A stretch of DNA of 64,000 bases, from positions 1-64,000 of the forward strand of contig MSHM01000032.1 of NCBI GenBank assembly GCA_001941225.1. Direction: 5' to 3'. Made by a program: the position numbers and the translations under genes. This stretch comes from Oscillospiraceae bacterium Zagget12. GTDB lineage: Bacteria; Bacillota; Clostridia; UBA1381. Positions 9,137 to 20,731 of this stretch are shown here, piece by piece (within the stretch, counting starts at the first letter, position 1; each line of letters starts with the position of its first letter). The notes beneath the pieces are model-generated. The model had not been told where the DNA came from. It was given only the letters and a program-made list of their open reading frames with translations, and ran no database searches.

Positions 9137-10399
9137 ATGGGAATGACCATGACGCAGAAAATTCTTGCAAATGCCGCAGGAAAGGACAGTGTAAAAGCCG
9201 GAGAGCTGATAATGGCAGATTTGAATCTTGTTCTCGGCAACGACATCACAACGCCCGTTGCGATAGGAGAATTTGACAAAATCGGAAAGGAAAGCGTGTT
9301 TAACAAAGCAAAAATCGCGCTTGTTCCCGACCATTTTACTCCGAATAAGGACATCAAGTCCGCGCAGCAGGCAATGAAGGTCAGAACCTTCGCAAAGGAA
9401 CAGGATATTATAAATTATTTTGAGGTCGGCGAGGTCGGCATAGAGCACGCTCTTCTTCCGGAAAAAGGACTTGTGGTTGCCGGCGACGTGGTAATCGGCG
9501 CCGATTCGCATACCTGTACATACGGCGCTTTGGGCGCGTTTTCAACGGGCGTAGGCTCAACGGATATGGCAGCCGGTATGGCGACGGGCAAGGCTTGGTT
9601 TAAGGTGCCGGAGGCGATTAAGTTTAATCTTACCGGCAAGCTGAACAAGTATACAAGCGGCAAAGACCTTATTCTGCATATAATCGGAATGATAGGCGTT
9701 GACGGCGCTTTGTATAAGTCAATGGAATTTACCGGCGAGGGTATGCACACTCTTACTATGGACGACCGTTTCACAATCGCGAATATGGCGATTGAGGCGG
9801 GCGCGAAAAACGGCATATTCGAGGTTGACGATTTGACGGTTCAATATATGAAGGACCATTCGAACAGAGAATACGCGGTGTTCACGGCGGACGCCGACGC
9901 TCAATACGCTCAGGTTATAGATATTGACCTTTCTAAGGTGCCGCATACGGTTGCGTTCCCGCATTTGCCGGAAAACGCGAGAACTCCGGAAAACTGGGGA
10001 GAGGTAGAAATCGACCAAGTGGTTATCGGCTCGTGCACAAACGGACGAATTTCGGATTTACGCGCCGCGGCTGAAATTCTAAAGGGCAAGCGTGTTAAAA
10101 AGGGAATAAGAGTAATAGTGTTCCCGGCGACGCAGGCTGTTTATTTGGATGCTTTAAAGGACGGAACATTGTCAACACTTGTTGAATCCAGCTGCGTAAT
10201 TTCGGCGCCGACCTGCGGTCCGTGCCTGGGAGGACATATGGGAGTGCTTGCCGAGGGCGAAAGATGCGTTTCCACAACCAACAGAAACTTTATCGGACGT
10301 ATGGGACACGTTGAAAGCGAGGTTTATCTTGCAAGTCCGGAGGTTGCGGCTGCAAGCGCGATTACAGGTAAAATAACAGCGCCTGAGGAGGTTATGTAA
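9137..10399 (+). CDS. leuC: 3-isopropylmalate dehydratase large subunit
   Basis: [51 protein letters not shown] aconitase-family Fe-S motifs; followed by leuD and leuB. Start trimmed to ATG 9137. Confidence 0.93.
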   Translation: MGMTMTQKILANAAGKDSVKAGELIMADLNLVLGNDITTPVAIGEFDKIGKESVFNKAKIALVPDHFTPNKDIKSAQQAMKVRTFAKEQDIINYFEVGEVGIEHALLPEKGLVVAGDVVIGADSHTCTYGALGAFSTGVGSTDMAAGMATGKAWFKVPEAIKFNLTGKLNKYTSGKDLILHIIGMIGVDGALYKSMEFTGEGMHTLTMDDRFTIANMAIEAGAKNGIFEVDDLTVQYMKDHSNREYAVFTADADAQYAQVIDIDLSKVPHTVAFPHLPENARTPENWGEVEIDQVVIGSCTNGRISDLRAAAEILKGKRVKKGIRVIVFPATQAVYLDALKDGTLSTLVESSCVISAPTCGPCLGGHMGVLAEGERCVSTTNRNFIGRMGHVESEVYLASPEVAAASAITGKITAPEEVM

Positions 10400-10401
10400 T
10401 T

Positions 10402-10890
10402 ATGAAAGCAAACGGAAAAGTTATAAAATACGGCGACAATATAGATACTGACGTAATAATTCCCGCGAGATATTTGAACACAAGCGACCCTAAGGAGCTT
10501 GCTTTGCACTGTATGGAGGACATAGATAAGGATTTCGCGAGTAGGGTACAAAAGGGCGACATTATGGTAGGCGGCGCGAATTTCGGCTGCGGCTCGTCAA
10601 GAGAGCACGCGCCGATAGCTATTAAAGCAAGCGGTATATCCTGCGTAATAGCTAAGGATTTTGCGAGAATTTTCTACAGAAATTCAATCAATATAGGTCT
10701 GCCGATTCTTGAATGTGAGGAGGCATCCGAGGATATTTCCGCGGGTGACGAGGTAGAGGTTGATTTTGATACCGGTGTTATAACTAACAAGACAAAGGAT
10801 AAAACCTATCAAGCGGTTGCGTTTCCCGAATTTATGCAGGGTATTATAAACGCGGGCGGTCTTGTGGAATACATAAAGAAAGGAAACTAA
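10402..10890 (+). CDS. leuD: 3-isopropylmalate dehydratase small subunit
   Basis: [37 protein letters not shown]. Confidence 0.94.
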   Translation: MKANGKVIKYGDNIDTDVIIPARYLNTSDPKELALHCMEDIDKDFASRVQKGDIMVGGANFGCGSSREHAPIAIKASGISCVIAKDFARIFYRNSINIGLPILECEEASEDISAGDEVEVDFDTGVITNKTKDKTYQAVAFPEFMQGIINAGGLVEYIKKGN

Positions 10891-10893
10891 ATA

Positions 10894-11955
10894 ATGGCTG
10901 AATTTAATATAGCGCTTATTCCGGGCGACGGAATAGGTCCCGAGATAGTCGGCGGAGCGGTAACGGTGCTTGATGCAGTGAGCAAAAAGTACGGACACAA
11001 GTTTAATTATACAGAGGTTTATATGGGCGGCTGCGCGATAGATAAATACGGCGAACCGCTGCCACAGGAAACCGTGGATATTTGTAAGAAGTCGGACAGC
11101 GTGCTTTTGGGCGCGGTGGGCGGTCCAAAATGGGATAACGCTCCCGTAAGACCCGAAAAGGGACTTTTGGGAATAAGAAAGGCTCTTGAATTGTATTCAA
11201 ACCTGCGTCCGTCTATTTTAAAGCCGCAGCTGAAGGACGCGTCGCCGTTAAAGGACGAAAAGCTTAAAAACGGACTTAATGTAATGGTAGTGCGCGAGCT
11301 TACCGGCGGTATATACTTCGGTGAAAGAAAAACCGCCTCTGACGGCTCTTGGGCGTCGGACGAGGAAAAATATTCGGTTGAAGAGGTTAAGAGAATAGGC
11401 AAAATCGCGTTTGAAACGGCGATGCTCAGAGATAAGAGAGTTGTTTCCGTTGACAAGGCAAATGTGCTTGATTCCTCAAAGCTTTGGAGAAAGACAATGA
11501 TTGAGCTTTCAAAGGATTATCCCGAGGTCGAGCTTACTCATATGTATGTTGACAATGCGGCAATGCAGCTTGCGATAAATCCGGCTCAGTTTGACGTTAT
11601 TGTAACATCAAATATATTCGGAGATATACTTTCCGATCTTTCGAGCGCTATTGCCGGCTCAATCGGTATGCTGCCGTCAGCGTCGCTGGGCGCTACAAAG
11701 TGCGGAATGTACGAGCCTATTCACGGCAGCGCGCCGGATATTGCCGGTATGGATATTGCAAATCCGATTGCCACAATAGTTTCCGCAGCAATGATGCTTG
11801 AGATGTCTTTCGGTCTTGTTGAAGAGGCAAAAGCGATTAACAGCGCGGTGGACAAGGTTCTCGATATGAATTACAGAACGACTGATATTATGTCGGACGG
11901 TATGACAAAGGTAGGCTGCGCCGAAATGGCAAGGCTTATTGCCGAAAATATATAG
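10894..11955 (+). CDS. leuB: 3-isopropylmalate dehydrogenase
   Basis: [61 protein letters not shown]. Confidence 0.95.
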   Translation: MAEFNIALIPGDGIGPEIVGGAVTVLDAVSKKYGHKFNYTEVYMGGCAIDKYGEPLPQETVDICKKSDSVLLGAVGGPKWDNAPVRPEKGLLGIRKALELYSNLRPSILKPQLKDASPLKDEKLKNGLNVMVVRELTGGIYFGERKTASDGSWASDEEKYSVEEVKRIGKIAFETAMLRDKRVVSVDKANVLDSSKLWRKTMIELSKDYPEVELTHMYVDNAAMQLAINPAQFDVIVTSNIFGDILSDLSSAIAGSIGMLPSASLGATKCGMYEPIHGSAPDIAGMDIANPIATIVSAAMMLEMSFGLVEEAKAINSAVDKVLDMNYRTTDIMSDGMTKVGCAEMARLIAENI

Positions 11956-11963
11956 TTCTTTAG

Positions 11964-11986
11964 GGCGGCTTTTGAGCCGCCTTTTT
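11964..11986 (+). terminator. Rho-independent terminator of leuCDB
   Basis: ggcggct-tttg-agccgcc followed by TTTTT. Confidence 0.8.
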
Positions 11987-12044
11987 GTTGCATTGCAAGT
12001 GTGATAAATTTTCTGTATTATTATGGTAAAATTTCGCGTTACAG

Positions 12045-12073
12045 TTGACTTAAAATAAAGTTTGTGTTAGAAT
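12045..12073 (+). promoter_or_regulatory. Promoter upstream of the MazG-like/gdpP operon
   Basis: TTGACT-17 nt-TAGAAT. Confidence 0.65.
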
Positions 12074-12126
12074 ATAATATCAGATAGGCTTGCATAAAAT
12101 TATTTAACATCATAGGAGGCATCATA

Positions 12127-12429
12127 ATGAACATATCAACAAATCTGAAAGCTATTGAAATGATAAAAGGAGAAATCATTTCGGAAATAGCGAATCTTTA
12201 CAAAACACTTGCCGATTACGACGAAATAGGCGAGTATGAAAATGTAACCAACGAAATAGCAACCGTTATAGCAATGGATTACATATTGGCAAGGCGGCTT
12301 GGCGTAAGCTTTGCGGGCATTGACAATAAAATATCCGAGCTGCTTACAATCGGAGAGGAAAACGGGCACGAATTGGAAATTGAATTTTCCGATATGTCCG
12401 AACTCAGAAAATACTTAAAAAGCCGTTAG
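12127..12429 (+). CDS. MazG-like family protein
   Basis: LKAIEMIKGEIISEIANLYKTLAD...IVIAMDYILARRLGVSFAGIDNKI-like layout resembles the Clostridial MazG-like family next to gdpP/rplI. Confidence 0.7.
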   Translation: MNISTNLKAIEMIKGEIISEIANLYKTLADYDEIGEYENVTNEIATVIAMDYILARRLGVSFAGIDNKISELLTIGEENGHELEIEFSDMSELRKYLKSR

Positions 12430-12462
12430 ACTTGAACGCATACGCTGCGTTTGGAGGGACAG

Positions 12463-14478
12463 ATGAAGAAATATTACGGGCAGATAACAAAGACCTATTT
12501 GAAAATCACGTTTTTTTCGGCGCTGATTTTAATTTGCAGCGGAATAATTGTCTATTTGACAGATATTCCAATCTTTGGTCTTATTGAAATCATCATCGGC
12601 GCGGTTATACTTATAACCGTCGCGGTATTGGCAAATAAACGTAAAGAATATACCAATAACTATTTGAATATTTTAGCCAAAAGTTCAAATTCCATTTCGG
12701 CAAATCTAATGGGTTCTTTTCCCATACCTGTTATTGTGGCGCATATTGACGGCTCTATATATTGGTACAATGAAAAGTTTTCGGAGCTTTTTTTTAACAA
12801 GGATTTATTCGGCGCAAAAACAGACAGCGTTATACCGGATATAAAATGGGGAGAGGTTTTGAAATCCGCCTCGTATTATGAAAAGAATATAAAAATAGGC
12901 GATAACAGATATTGCTTAATAGCGAACACGATAAGAAACAGAAACGTATCCTCGGCTGAGGACGAGGACAAGGTAACCGTATATATTTATCTTATTGACA
13001 AAACAGCGGAAACAAATCTCCGCAAGATGTACAATAACGATAAAACCGATATTGCGATAATAAATATCGATAATTACGATGATGTTCTTCAGCGCGTAAA
13101 CGACAGTGAGCAGCAGCATATCCTGATACAGATAAGACGATGCGTAAACGAATGGGCGGCGGAAAGCAATTCCCTTGTTAAAAGCACCGACCGCGACAGA
13201 TATTATGTGTTTTTCGAGCATCGCTATCTTGCGGAGTATGTGAGTAAAAAATTCGATATTCTCTATAAAGTGAGAAAAGTCGGCGAGGATATAAAGCTGC
13301 CGGTGAGCATCAGTATAGGCATTGGCACCGGCGGAAATCTTACCGAAAACGACGCTTACGCGCGCAGCGCTCTTGATATGGCGCTCGGACGCGGAGGCGA
13401 CCAGGTAAGCATTAAGGACGATACTCAGTACAAATTTTACGGCAGCAAGGCGAGAGATTACGAAAAGAGTACAAGAGTTAAGACGAGAGCATTTGCGGTA
13501 GCGTTAAAGGACTTTATAAAAAACTCGGACAAGGTTATTTTTATGGGACATTCCGGCGCGGATTATGACAGTTTCGGCGCGGCAATGGGTTTGCAGCGCG
13601 CTGTACGCGCTCTTAATAAAAAGCCGTATGTTATTTATGATAACAATTCTCCGGCAATAAAAACTCTGTATGATGATTTAAAAGGAATCCCCGAATATAA
13701 GGGTATGTTTATAAGCGGAGATGACGCGCTTGAGATACTTACGCCTGATTCGCTTGTTGTCATTCTCGATACGCATCGGCCGTCTATGCTGCCGTGTCCG
13801 GCATTGGCGGAAAGAGCGGCAAAGGTCGTGCTTATTGACCATCACAGGCGTTCGACTGATTTTATAAGCCCGTGTTCTCTTATTTATCACGAGCCTTATG
13901 CGTCGTCCACCTGCGAAATGGCTACGGAGCTGCTTGAATATATGAATTTGGGCAGCGCGCTTACCTCCGAGGAGGCTGAATCGCTGTATACCGGTATTCT
14001 TATGGATACGAAGAATTTCATAGTCAAAACAGGTGTAAGAACCTTTGAGGCGGCGTCGTACTTAAGAAAGCTCGGACTTAATACGGTCGATATAAAAAAG
14101 CTGTTTAACGTAAGCAAAGAGGATTACGACCACAGAGCCGATATTGTGAAAACCGCGCGGGTTGTCGCTCCGCATATTGCCGTTGCTATGACCTATACCA
14201 AATTCCCGAATATAAAGGTAATAGCGTCGCAGGCGGCTGACGAAATGCTGAACATAGCCGATATATACGCATCCATAGTTGTATATCCGCTTGATAATTG
14301 CGTCAGCTTAAGCGCGAGGTCGCTCGGCGATATTAATGTTCAGCTTATAATGGAATATTTGGGCGGCGGCGGTCACAGTACCGTTGCGGGCGCACAAATC
14401 AAGGATAAAAGTGTGGATATGGTTATTGAGGACGTAATAAATGCGGTAAACGAATATTTAAAAACAAACGATAACTAA
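12463..14478 (+). CDS. gdpP: Cyclic-di-AMP phosphodiesterase GdpP (degenerate GGDEF, DHH-DHHA1)
   Basis: Two N-terminal TM segments, degenerate GGDEF region, FMGHSGADYDSFGAAMGL, VVLIDHHRR, EYLGGGGHSTVAGAQ. Confidence 0.93.
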   Translation: MKKYYGQITKTYLKITFFSALILICSGIIVYLTDIPIFGLIEIIIGAVILITVAVLANKRKEYTNNYLNILAKSSNSISANLMGSFPIPVIVAHIDGSIYWYNEKFSELFFNKDLFGAKTDSVIPDIKWGEVLKSASYYEKNIKIGDNRYCLIANTIRNRNVSSAEDEDKVTVYIYLIDKTAETNLRKMYNNDKTDIAIINIDNYDDVLQRVNDSEQQHILIQIRRCVNEWAAESNSLVKSTDRDRYYVFFEHRYLAEYVSKKFDILYKVRKVGEDIKLPVSISIGIGTGGNLTENDAYARSALDMALGRGGDQVSIKDDTQYKFYGSKARDYEKSTRVKTRAFAVALKDFIKNSDKVIFMGHSGADYDSFGAAMGLQRAVRALNKKPYVIYDNNSPAIKTLYDDLKGIPEYKGMFISGDDALEILTPDSLVVILDTHRPSMLPCPALAERAAKVVLIDHHRRSTDFISPCSLIYHEPYASSTCEMATELLEYMNLGSALTSEEAESLYTGILMDTKNFIVKTGVRTFEAASYLRKLGLNTVDIKKLFNVSKEDYDHRADIVKTARVVAPHIAVAMTYTKFPNIKVIASQAADEMLNIADIYASIVVYPLDNCVSLSARSLGDINVQLIMEYLGGGGHSTVAGAQIKDKSVDMVIEDVINAVNEYLKTNDN

Positions 14479-14497
14479 AGAAACGGAGGAGAATATA

Positions 14498-14944
14498 ATG
14501 CAGGTTATATTAACAAAAGACGTTAAAGGACAGGGCAAAAAGGGACAAATGGTAAATGTTTCCGACGGCTACGCGAGAAATTACCTTTTGCCGAGAGGTC
14601 TTGCCGAGGTGGCAAGCAAAGCCAATATAAATGTTATGAAGGGCAAACAGGAATCGCTTGAATATAAGAAAAAGAAAGAGCTTGAAGAGGCAAACGCCAT
14701 AGCGGACAAAATGAAAGAAATTAAGGTTGTATTAAAGGCTAAGGCGGGAGATAACGGAAAGCTGTTCGGCTCCGTAACCTCAAAGGACGTTGCCGAGGCG
14801 CTTACGATGCAGCATCATATAAAGCTTGACAAAAAGAAATTTGTAATGCCGGACGGAATTAAAGCGTTGGGAACAACGGTTGTTGATGTAAAGATATACA
14901 CCGGTGTTACGGGCAAGCTTAGCGTTGTTGTAGAACAAATGTAA
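14498..14944 (+). CDS. rplI: 50S ribosomal protein L9
   Basis: MQVILTKDVKGQGKKGQMVNVSDGYARNYLLPRGLA. Confidence 0.97.
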   Translation: MQVILTKDVKGQGKKGQMVNVSDGYARNYLLPRGLAEVASKANINVMKGKQESLEYKKKKELEEANAIADKMKEIKVVLKAKAGDNGKLFGSVTSKDVAEALTMQHHIKLDKKKFVMPDGIKALGTTVVDVKIYTGVTGKLSVVVEQM

Positions 14945-14960
14945 TTTTGGAGGTAGACTA

Positions 14961-16319
14961 ATGGCGGATACACCGGCGCCGATTGATGTAATCGGCAGAG
15001 AATTGCCGTACAGTCAAGATGCGGAACTTGCGGTTATAGGCAGCGCGCTTACAAATCCTCACAGCGTGGCGGAGTCGGCTGAAATTGTTAAACCGTCCGA
15101 TTTTTACTTTCCGCAAAACAGAGAAATATACTCGGCGATAATTGAACTGTTTAATGAAAACCTCGCTATAGATTTCATTACCGTGTCGAACAGGCTCAGT
15201 CAAAATGACAAGCTTGAGGCTGTCGGCGGTATAACATATCTCAGAAATGCCGCCACAAATGTGCCGACTACACGTCACGTCACGTATTATTCTTCTATTA
15301 TAAAGGATAAGGCGACGCTAAGGGCGCTTATTCAAAGAGCAAACGCGATTTCGGATATGGCGTACAGCGAGTCCGATAAGGTTGAAAGAGTTGTGGCTCA
15401 GGCGGAACAGCTGATTTTTGATGTTTCATCTTCGCGCGAGCGAGGCGATATACTGCCCGTGAGCGAGATTTTTCTCGGCAGTTACAGGGAGCTTGTCGAA
15501 AACTCGGTAAATCAAGGCGGCATCACAGGATTGTCCACCGGCTTTGACGAGCTTAACAGGCGCACCGGCGGTTTCCACAACGGAGAGCTTATTCTTATAG
15601 CCGGACGACCGGGTATGGGTAAGTCAAGCTTTGCGGTTAATATTGCGGAGTATGTAAGCATCACCGAAAAGAAAACGGTGGCTATTTTTAACCTTGAAAT
15701 GCCCAGAGAGCAGATTGTCAACCGTATAATTTGCTCACAGGCGCTTGTTGACTCCAACAAGATACGCACGGGCGACATAACGGGCGAGGATTGGGAAAAA
15801 ATAGGCTCTATAGTTGATAAGGTTTCAGCGGCGCCGCTTTATATTGATGATACCGCGTCCATAACGGTATCCGAAATACGCGCAAAGTGCCGAAGATTAA
15901 AACAGACAAAAAATCTTTCGATGATAGTTATCGACTATCTTCAGCTTATGCAGTCGAGCGGCCGCTCGGAGAACAGACAGCAGGAAATTTCCGAAATATC
16001 GCGCTCGCTGAAGATTCTCGCAAAGGAGCTTGAAGTCCCCGTTGTCGCGCTGTCACAGCTTTCGAGAGCCAGCGAGTCAAGGAGCGATAAGCGTCCGGTG
16101 CTTTCGGATTTAAGAGAATCGGGAGCCATTGAGCAGGACGCGGATATAGTAATGTTTCTTTACAGAGATGACTACTACAAAGAGGATACAGATGAAAAAA
16201 ATATCGCCGAATGTAGGATAGCGAAAAACAGAAGTGGAGAAACAGGCACATTTAAGCTTGGTTGGAACGGCAAATACACAAAGTTCTCGAATTTAGAGTT
16301 TGTCGTTAAGGAAGAGTAA
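14961..16319 (+). CDS. dnaB: Replicative DNA helicase DnaB
   Basis: SQDAELAVIGSAL, LILIAGRPGMGKSSFAVNIA, MIVIDYLQLMQ, LRESGAIEQDADIVMFLYRDDYY. Confidence 0.97.
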   Translation: MADTPAPIDVIGRELPYSQDAELAVIGSALTNPHSVAESAEIVKPSDFYFPQNREIYSAIIELFNENLAIDFITVSNRLSQNDKLEAVGGITYLRNAATNVPTTRHVTYYSSIIKDKATLRALIQRANAISDMAYSESDKVERVVAQAEQLIFDVSSSRERGDILPVSEIFLGSYRELVENSVNQGGITGLSTGFDELNRRTGGFHNGELILIAGRPGMGKSSFAVNIAEYVSITEKKTVAIFNLEMPREQIVNRIICSQALVDSNKIRTGDITGEDWEKIGSIVDKVSAAPLYIDDTASITVSEIRAKCRRLKQTKNLSMIVIDYLQLMQSSGRSENRQQEISEISRSLKILAKELEVPVVALSQLSRASESRSDKRPVLSDLRESGAIEQDADIVMFLYRDDYYKEDTDEKNIAECRIAKNRSGETGTFKLGWNGKYTKFSNLEFVVKEE

Positions 16320-17656
16320 TGATTTTAAATATAATCAGACAAACAATAATCGAATATAGTTTATTGAAAAAAGGCGATAAGGTTCTTGTCGCGCTGTCGG
16401 GCGGCGCGGACAGCGTGTGCCTTACTCACGCTTTGCGGAATATGAGCGAGGAATTGGGCATAGAATTGTATACCGCGCATTTAAATCACGGAATACGAGG
16501 CGAAGAGGCGTCGCGCGATGAAAAATTCGCTAAGGAATTTTCCGAGTCGCTCGGACTTCGCTGCTTTTTGAAAAGGGTTGATATTCCGAGGGCGGCAAAG
16601 CGCCTCGGCGTTTCGGAGGAAACAGCCGGCAGAAGAGTGCGTTATGAATTTTTCGCGGATTTATGCGAAGAATATAAGATTAATAAAATCGCTACCGCGC
16701 ACAATAAAAACGACAACGCCGAAACGCTTGTTATGAATTTTATGCGCGGCAGCTCTTTAAAAGGTCTTTGCGGCATACCGTATAAGCGCGGAAATATTAT
16801 ACGTCCGCTGCTTGGCGTATGCAGAGAGGATATTGAAAAATATTGCGCCGATAACGACCTTGTATATATGACCGACAGCACAAATCTCACGGACGATTAT
16901 ACGCGCAATAAAATACGGCACATACTGCTGCCGCTTATACAAAAGGAATTTAACTCAAATTTTATAAGCACCGTTACAGATAATTCCTCTATTATAAAGG
17001 AGGACAGCGCTTATCTTGAATCAAAAGCGGCGGAAATATATTTGAAGATTGTAAAGAACGGAACGGTGCAAATATCGGAGCTGCTGTCGCAGGATATTTC
17101 GATAGAGCGCCGCGTTGTAAGATATATGCTTGCGGAGATGTATAACGGGCTTGGCGATATATCCTCGGGATACGTAAACGATATTTTGGAGCTTGCGAAA
17201 GGGCGCAGCGGAGCAAAAATAGACCTTTCGGATAACGTGACGGTCAGAAACGAATACGGCAAGCTGATTATGGAACGAGGCTTTGCGGAAAGCACGCCTG
17301 ATTTTGAATACCGCTTTTCCTGCGGCAGCGGAGACATAATTAAAGAAATAGGAAAGAAAGTCGTCATATCGCGGGCAAACAGCAGGAGAGCCGACGGAGG
17401 AATATATCTCGGAATTGACTCGGACAAGGATATAATTATCAGAAACCGGCGCAAAGGCGATAAATTTTATCCGTCGGGAATGACGGGAAGTAAAAAGGTA
17501 AAGGAATATTTTATAGACAATAAAATTCCGCGTGAAAAGCGCGGTTCGGTGCCGATTGTTGAGATTGACAAAAATATAGCCGCCGTCGGAAACAGAGTTG
17601 ACAGAAGATTTCTGTTCAAGGACGGCGGAATAAAAATAGAATTTAAGGATTTTTAG
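16319..17656 (+). CDS. tilS: tRNA(Ile)-lysidine synthase
   Basis: VALSGGADSVCLTHAL PP-loop, AHLNHGIRGEEASRDEKF, C-terminal RRKGDKFYPSGMTGSKKVKEYFIDNKIPREKR. Confidence 0.96.
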   Translation: MILNIIRQTIIEYSLLKKGDKVLVALSGGADSVCLTHALRNMSEELGIELYTAHLNHGIRGEEASRDEKFAKEFSESLGLRCFLKRVDIPRAAKRLGVSEETAGRRVRYEFFADLCEEYKINKIATAHNKNDNAETLVMNFMRGSSLKGLCGIPYKRGNIIRPLLGVCREDIEKYCADNDLVYMTDSTNLTDDYTRNKIRHILLPLIQKEFNSNFISTVTDNSSIIKEDSAYLESKAAEIYLKIVKNGTVQISELLSQDISIERRVVRYMLAEMYNGLGDISSGYVNDILELAKGRSGAKIDLSDNVTVRNEYGKLIMERGFAESTPDFEYRFSCGSGDIIKEIGKKVVISRANSRRADGGIYLGIDSDKDIIIRNRRKGDKFYPSGMTGSKKVKEYFIDNKIPREKRGSVPIVEIDKNIAAVGNRVDRRFLFKDGGIKIEFKDF

Positions 17657-17667
17657 GAGGTAGTGAC

Positions 17668-19485
17668 TTGCAGAAAAGATTTAAAGGACTTGGAGTATGG
17701 CTCGCAATGTTTATTGTTATATATTTGATATATATGATTTTCATTGGTATGTCGTCGCATACAATAGATATTCCTTACTCGGATTTTGTGAACAGCATAA
17801 AATCGGAACAGGTAACGTCGATGGTTATTTCCGGCAACGACGTGACGGCTGCGCTTGCAAGCGGACAGAATGTAAAAACAACCATTCCGTCTTTGGAAAC
17901 ATTGCAAGCCGACGCGGGCGAGGAGATAAAAGCACAAATGGCAGACGGCACTCTAAAGCAGGAGGCGCACGAAAATAAAATCTCGTGGACGGTTATAACC
18001 AATATATTGCTTATTGTAGTGTTTATCGTGGTGTTTTTCTTCGGATTTTTGCGCCGCGGCGGAGGCGGCGCGGGAAATTTCACAAGGAGCAGAGCAAAGC
18101 TCAATGTGAACAATACGCGCGTCACCTTTAAGGACGTGGCGGGAGCCGATGAGGAGAAAGCCGAGCTTGCCGAAATTGTGGAGTTTTTGAAAAATCCGCA
18201 TAAGTTTTCAAGCCTCGGAGCAAGAATACCCAAAGGAGTGCTGCTTGTAGGCTCTCCGGGTACGGGTAAAACTCTTCTTGCAAAGGCTGTCGCCGGCGAG
18301 GCGGGAGTACCGTTCTTTTCGATAAGTGGTTCCGATTTTGTTGAATTATATGTCGGTGTGGGCGCGTCGCGCGTCAGAGATTTGTTTGAACAGGCAAAGA
18401 AAAATAAGCCGTGTATCGTGTTTATAGACGAAATCGACGCTGTCGGCAGAAAAAGAGGCGCCGGTATGGGCGGCGGACACGATGAAAGAGAGCAAACCCT
18501 CAATCAGCTGCTTGTGGAAATGGACGGTTTCGGAGAAAATGACGGAGTTATCATAATAGCGGCTACAAACCGACCCGATATACTTGACCAGGCGCTTTTA
18601 AGACCCGGACGATTTGACAGGCAAATTGTGGTGGATATGCCGGATTTAAAGGGCAGAGAGGCTATACTAAAGGTACATTCGGCTAAGAAACCCTTGGCGA
18701 ACGATGTTGATTTATCAGAGATTGCCAAAGCGACCTCCGGCTATTCGGGAGCCGATTTGGAAAATCTTATGAACGAATCGGCAATTTTTGCCGCAAGGAG
18801 AAACCATATTGAAATTACCCGTCAGGACGTCGAGGACGCGAACATAAAGGTTATGATGGGAAGTGAAAAGCGTTCAAGAGTGCTCACCGATAAGGAAAAG
18901 AAACTCACGGCATTTCATGAGGCGGGTCACGCCGTATTGGCGAAAATTGTTGACAAAACCTCGCATATCCATAGGGTGTCAATTATTCCGAGAGGAAGAG
19001 CCGGCGGATACACGATGTATATTCCGGATGAGGATAAAATGTACACGTCAAAAAATGAAATTTTAGATAGAATAGTCGTAATGCTCGGCGGAAGAGTTGC
19101 CGAGGCGCTTACTATGGACGATATAAGCACCGGCGCGTCAAATGATATTCAGCGCGCGACGGAGCTTGCAAGGCAAATGGTTACCAAATACGGTATGTCG
19201 GAATCCATAGGACCCGTTTCGTATGACGACGGCGGAGAGGTGTTTATAGGACGCGACTTTGCTCATTCCAAGGCGTATTCCGAGAAAACCGCCGCCGATA
19301 TTGACGACGAGGTAAAGCATATTTTAACATTACAATACAAAAAAACAGAGCAAATTCTTACTGAAAATATGGAAGTACTTACACGCGTGGCAAATAAGCT
19401 GCTTGAAAAGGAAACTATAGACGGAATAGAATTTGAGGAATGTTTTAATACTATAGAAGGAGGAAATCAAAATGCAGATAACTAA
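17668..19485 (+). CDS. ftsH: ATP-dependent zinc metalloprotease FtsH
   Basis: TTG start; [63 protein letters not shown] zinc site. Confidence 0.97.
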   Translation: MQKRFKGLGVWLAMFIVIYLIYMIFIGMSSHTIDIPYSDFVNSIKSEQVTSMVISGNDVTAALASGQNVKTTIPSLETLQADAGEEIKAQMADGTLKQEAHENKISWTVITNILLIVVFIVVFFFGFLRRGGGGAGNFTRSRAKLNVNNTRVTFKDVAGADEEKAELAEIVEFLKNPHKFSSLGARIPKGVLLVGSPGTGKTLLAKAVAGEAGVPFFSISGSDFVELYVGVGASRVRDLFEQAKKNKPCIVFIDEIDAVGRKRGAGMGGGHDEREQTLNQLLVEMDGFGENDGVIIIAATNRPDILDQALLRPGRFDRQIVVDMPDLKGREAILKVHSAKKPLANDVDLSEIAKATSGYSGADLENLMNESAIFAARRNHIEITRQDVEDANIKVMMGSEKRSRVLTDKEKKLTAFHEAGHAVLAKIVDKTSHIHRVSIIPRGRAGGYTMYIPDEDKMYTSKNEILDRIVVMLGGRVAEALTMDDISTGASNDIQRATELARQMVTKYGMSESIGPVSYDDGGEVFIGRDFAHSKAYSEKTAADIDDEVKHILTLQYKKTEQILTENMEVLTRVANKLLEKETIDGIEFEECFNTIEGGNQNADN

Positions 19486-19672
19486 GGAAACCTTAATAGG
19501 CGAGGCTTTGCAGATTAACAGCGGGATTGCTCCTATTCTTATGAGAATAGGTATGCACTGCCTCGGCTGTCCGGCGTCGCAGGGCGAGTCAATAGAGGAC
19601 GCTTGTATGGTACACGGCGTTGACCCTGACGAGCTTGTTAAAAAGATTAACGACTTTTTGGCGGAAAATTAA
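19472..19672 (+). CDS. DUF1858-type small protein
   Basis: [63 protein letters not shown]; overlaps the ftsH 3' end by 14 bp with its SD inside ftsH. Confidence 0.85.
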   Translation: MQITKETLIGEALQINSGIAPILMRIGMHCLGCPASQGESIEDACMVHGVDPDELVKKINDFLAEN

Positions 19673-19708
19673 AAAAATGCTGTCGGCGCAAAACCGACAG
19701 CATTTTTT
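19672..19708. terminator. Bidirectional rho-independent terminator
   Basis: aaaaaatgctgtcgg-cgcaaaa-ccgacagcattttttt between convergent genes. Confidence 0.85.
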
Positions 19709-19713
19709 TACTA

Positions 19714-20541
19714 TCAGAGAGGAAGATAGTCAGAGGGATTTACATTAATTCCGTCTTTTGTCATTTCAAAATGAAGATGCGATTCGGTCACGTTTTCGCC
19801 TTTGCTTTCGCCCACGGTGCCGATAACCTCGCCCGATTTGATTTCCCTACCCTCGGTAAGATTTTCGCTGTTTTCAAGCCCCATATATTTTGTCACAAAG
19901 CCCGCCGCGTGTGAAACGGTAACGCAAACGCCCATAGCGTCCTCGGATACGGAATCGATAACGCCGTCCGCCGCCGCCTGCACGCTGCACCCGCTTTCCG
20001 CCGCGATGTCTATACCGTTATGCGTGCGCCAGTCCGATAAGGCACTGTTAAAAACAAGAGTATCCGAATATTCGTCAAGTATTTCGCCCGTTACCGGCAT
20101 AATAAACACAGGCTGCTCGCTTGACACAATAATCGCCGTTTCCTCAACGTCGGGATTGTCCACCGCGTATTCTTCCTTAGTTTCCTCCTGCGGCATAGCG
20201 CTCACATCTTCAACCGAATTTACGTCTTCGACCGAACCGGCGTCTTCGACCGAACCGGCGTCTTCGACCGAACCGGCATACGCGGAGGAAACAGCCTCCG
20301 GTTCATATACTACAGGCTCCTCTGTAGCCGGCACTGCCTGAGCATATTCCTCGGCGTCGGAGGAAAATACAGGCATTTCGGTCGCGTCCTCCTCCACGAT
20401 TTCGGTGCTTATTACATTTGACGCCTTATTGGCTTGCCTTTCCGTGAAATATCCCGCCACACCTATCACTAATACACAGCAGCACAGCGCTATGTAAAAG
20501 CTCGGCAGCTTTCTCGCGTCTTTCTTCTGTTCTTGGTTCAT
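19714..20541 (-). CDS. M23-family membrane-anchored peptidase (LytM/SpoIIQ-like)
   Basis: Single N-terminal TM, THNGIDIAAESGCSVQAAADGVIDSV, SHLHFEMTKDG; start placed at ATG 20541 after AGGAGG. Confidence 0.88.
   Translation of the reverse strand: MNQEQKKDARKLPSFYIALCCCVLVIGVAGYFTERQANKASNVISTEIVEEDATEMPVFSSDAEEYAQAVPATEEPVVYEPEAVSSAYAGSVEDAGSVEDAGSVEDVNSVEDVSAMPQEETKEEYAVDNPDVEETAIIVSSEQPVFIMPVTGEILDEYSDTLVFNSALSDWRTHNGIDIAAESGCSVQAAADGVIDSVSEDAMGVCVTVSHAAGFVTKYMGLENSENLTEGREIKSGEVIGTVGESKGENVTESHLHFEMTKDGINVNPSDYLPL
20205..20276 (-). repeat. 18-bp in-frame tandem repeat (three perfect copies plus one degenerate) encoding (AGSVED)n
   Basis: cgtcttcgaccgaaccgg at 20223-20240, 20241-20258, 20259-20276; degenerate copy at 20205-20222. 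Confidence 0.95.
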
Positions 20542-20731
20542 TTTAAAACCTCCTGTTTCAGTTGTAGTATTTAGTATTGTTTCCTTAATTTGCTGTATTA
20601 TACCCGATTGAGGAAAAGAATTAAAAAAAGCCTGTTTTGGCATAAATTAAATTAAGAAAATATTAAAAATACTATTCCCAAATTCAAATTTATATAGTAT
20701 AATAGCTATATAAGAAAGTAGGTGGTTGCTT

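Noticed and set aside
9137-11955. Possible leucine attenuation leader or T-box upstream of leuC
   Set aside because: Only ~33 nt separate the predicted -10 from the leuC ATG, too short for a leader peptide or T-box.
17775-18503. 242-aa antisense ORF across ftsH
   Set aside because: Lies wholly opposite the conserved ftsH frame; product is low-complexity Ser/Pro/Thr with no family resemblance. Same reasoning applies to other long antisense ORFs (e.g. 541-1215, 7839-8486, 50892-51416, 62255-63052).
19472-19485. ftsH/DUF1858 gene overlap as a recoding site
   Set aside because: Simple 14-bp overlap with a normal SD; ordinary translational coupling.
20205-20276. Possible CRISPR-like short repeats
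   Set aside because: 18-bp units are directly abutting with no spacers and are in frame within the M23 peptidase gene. No CRISPR array or cas genes were found in the window.
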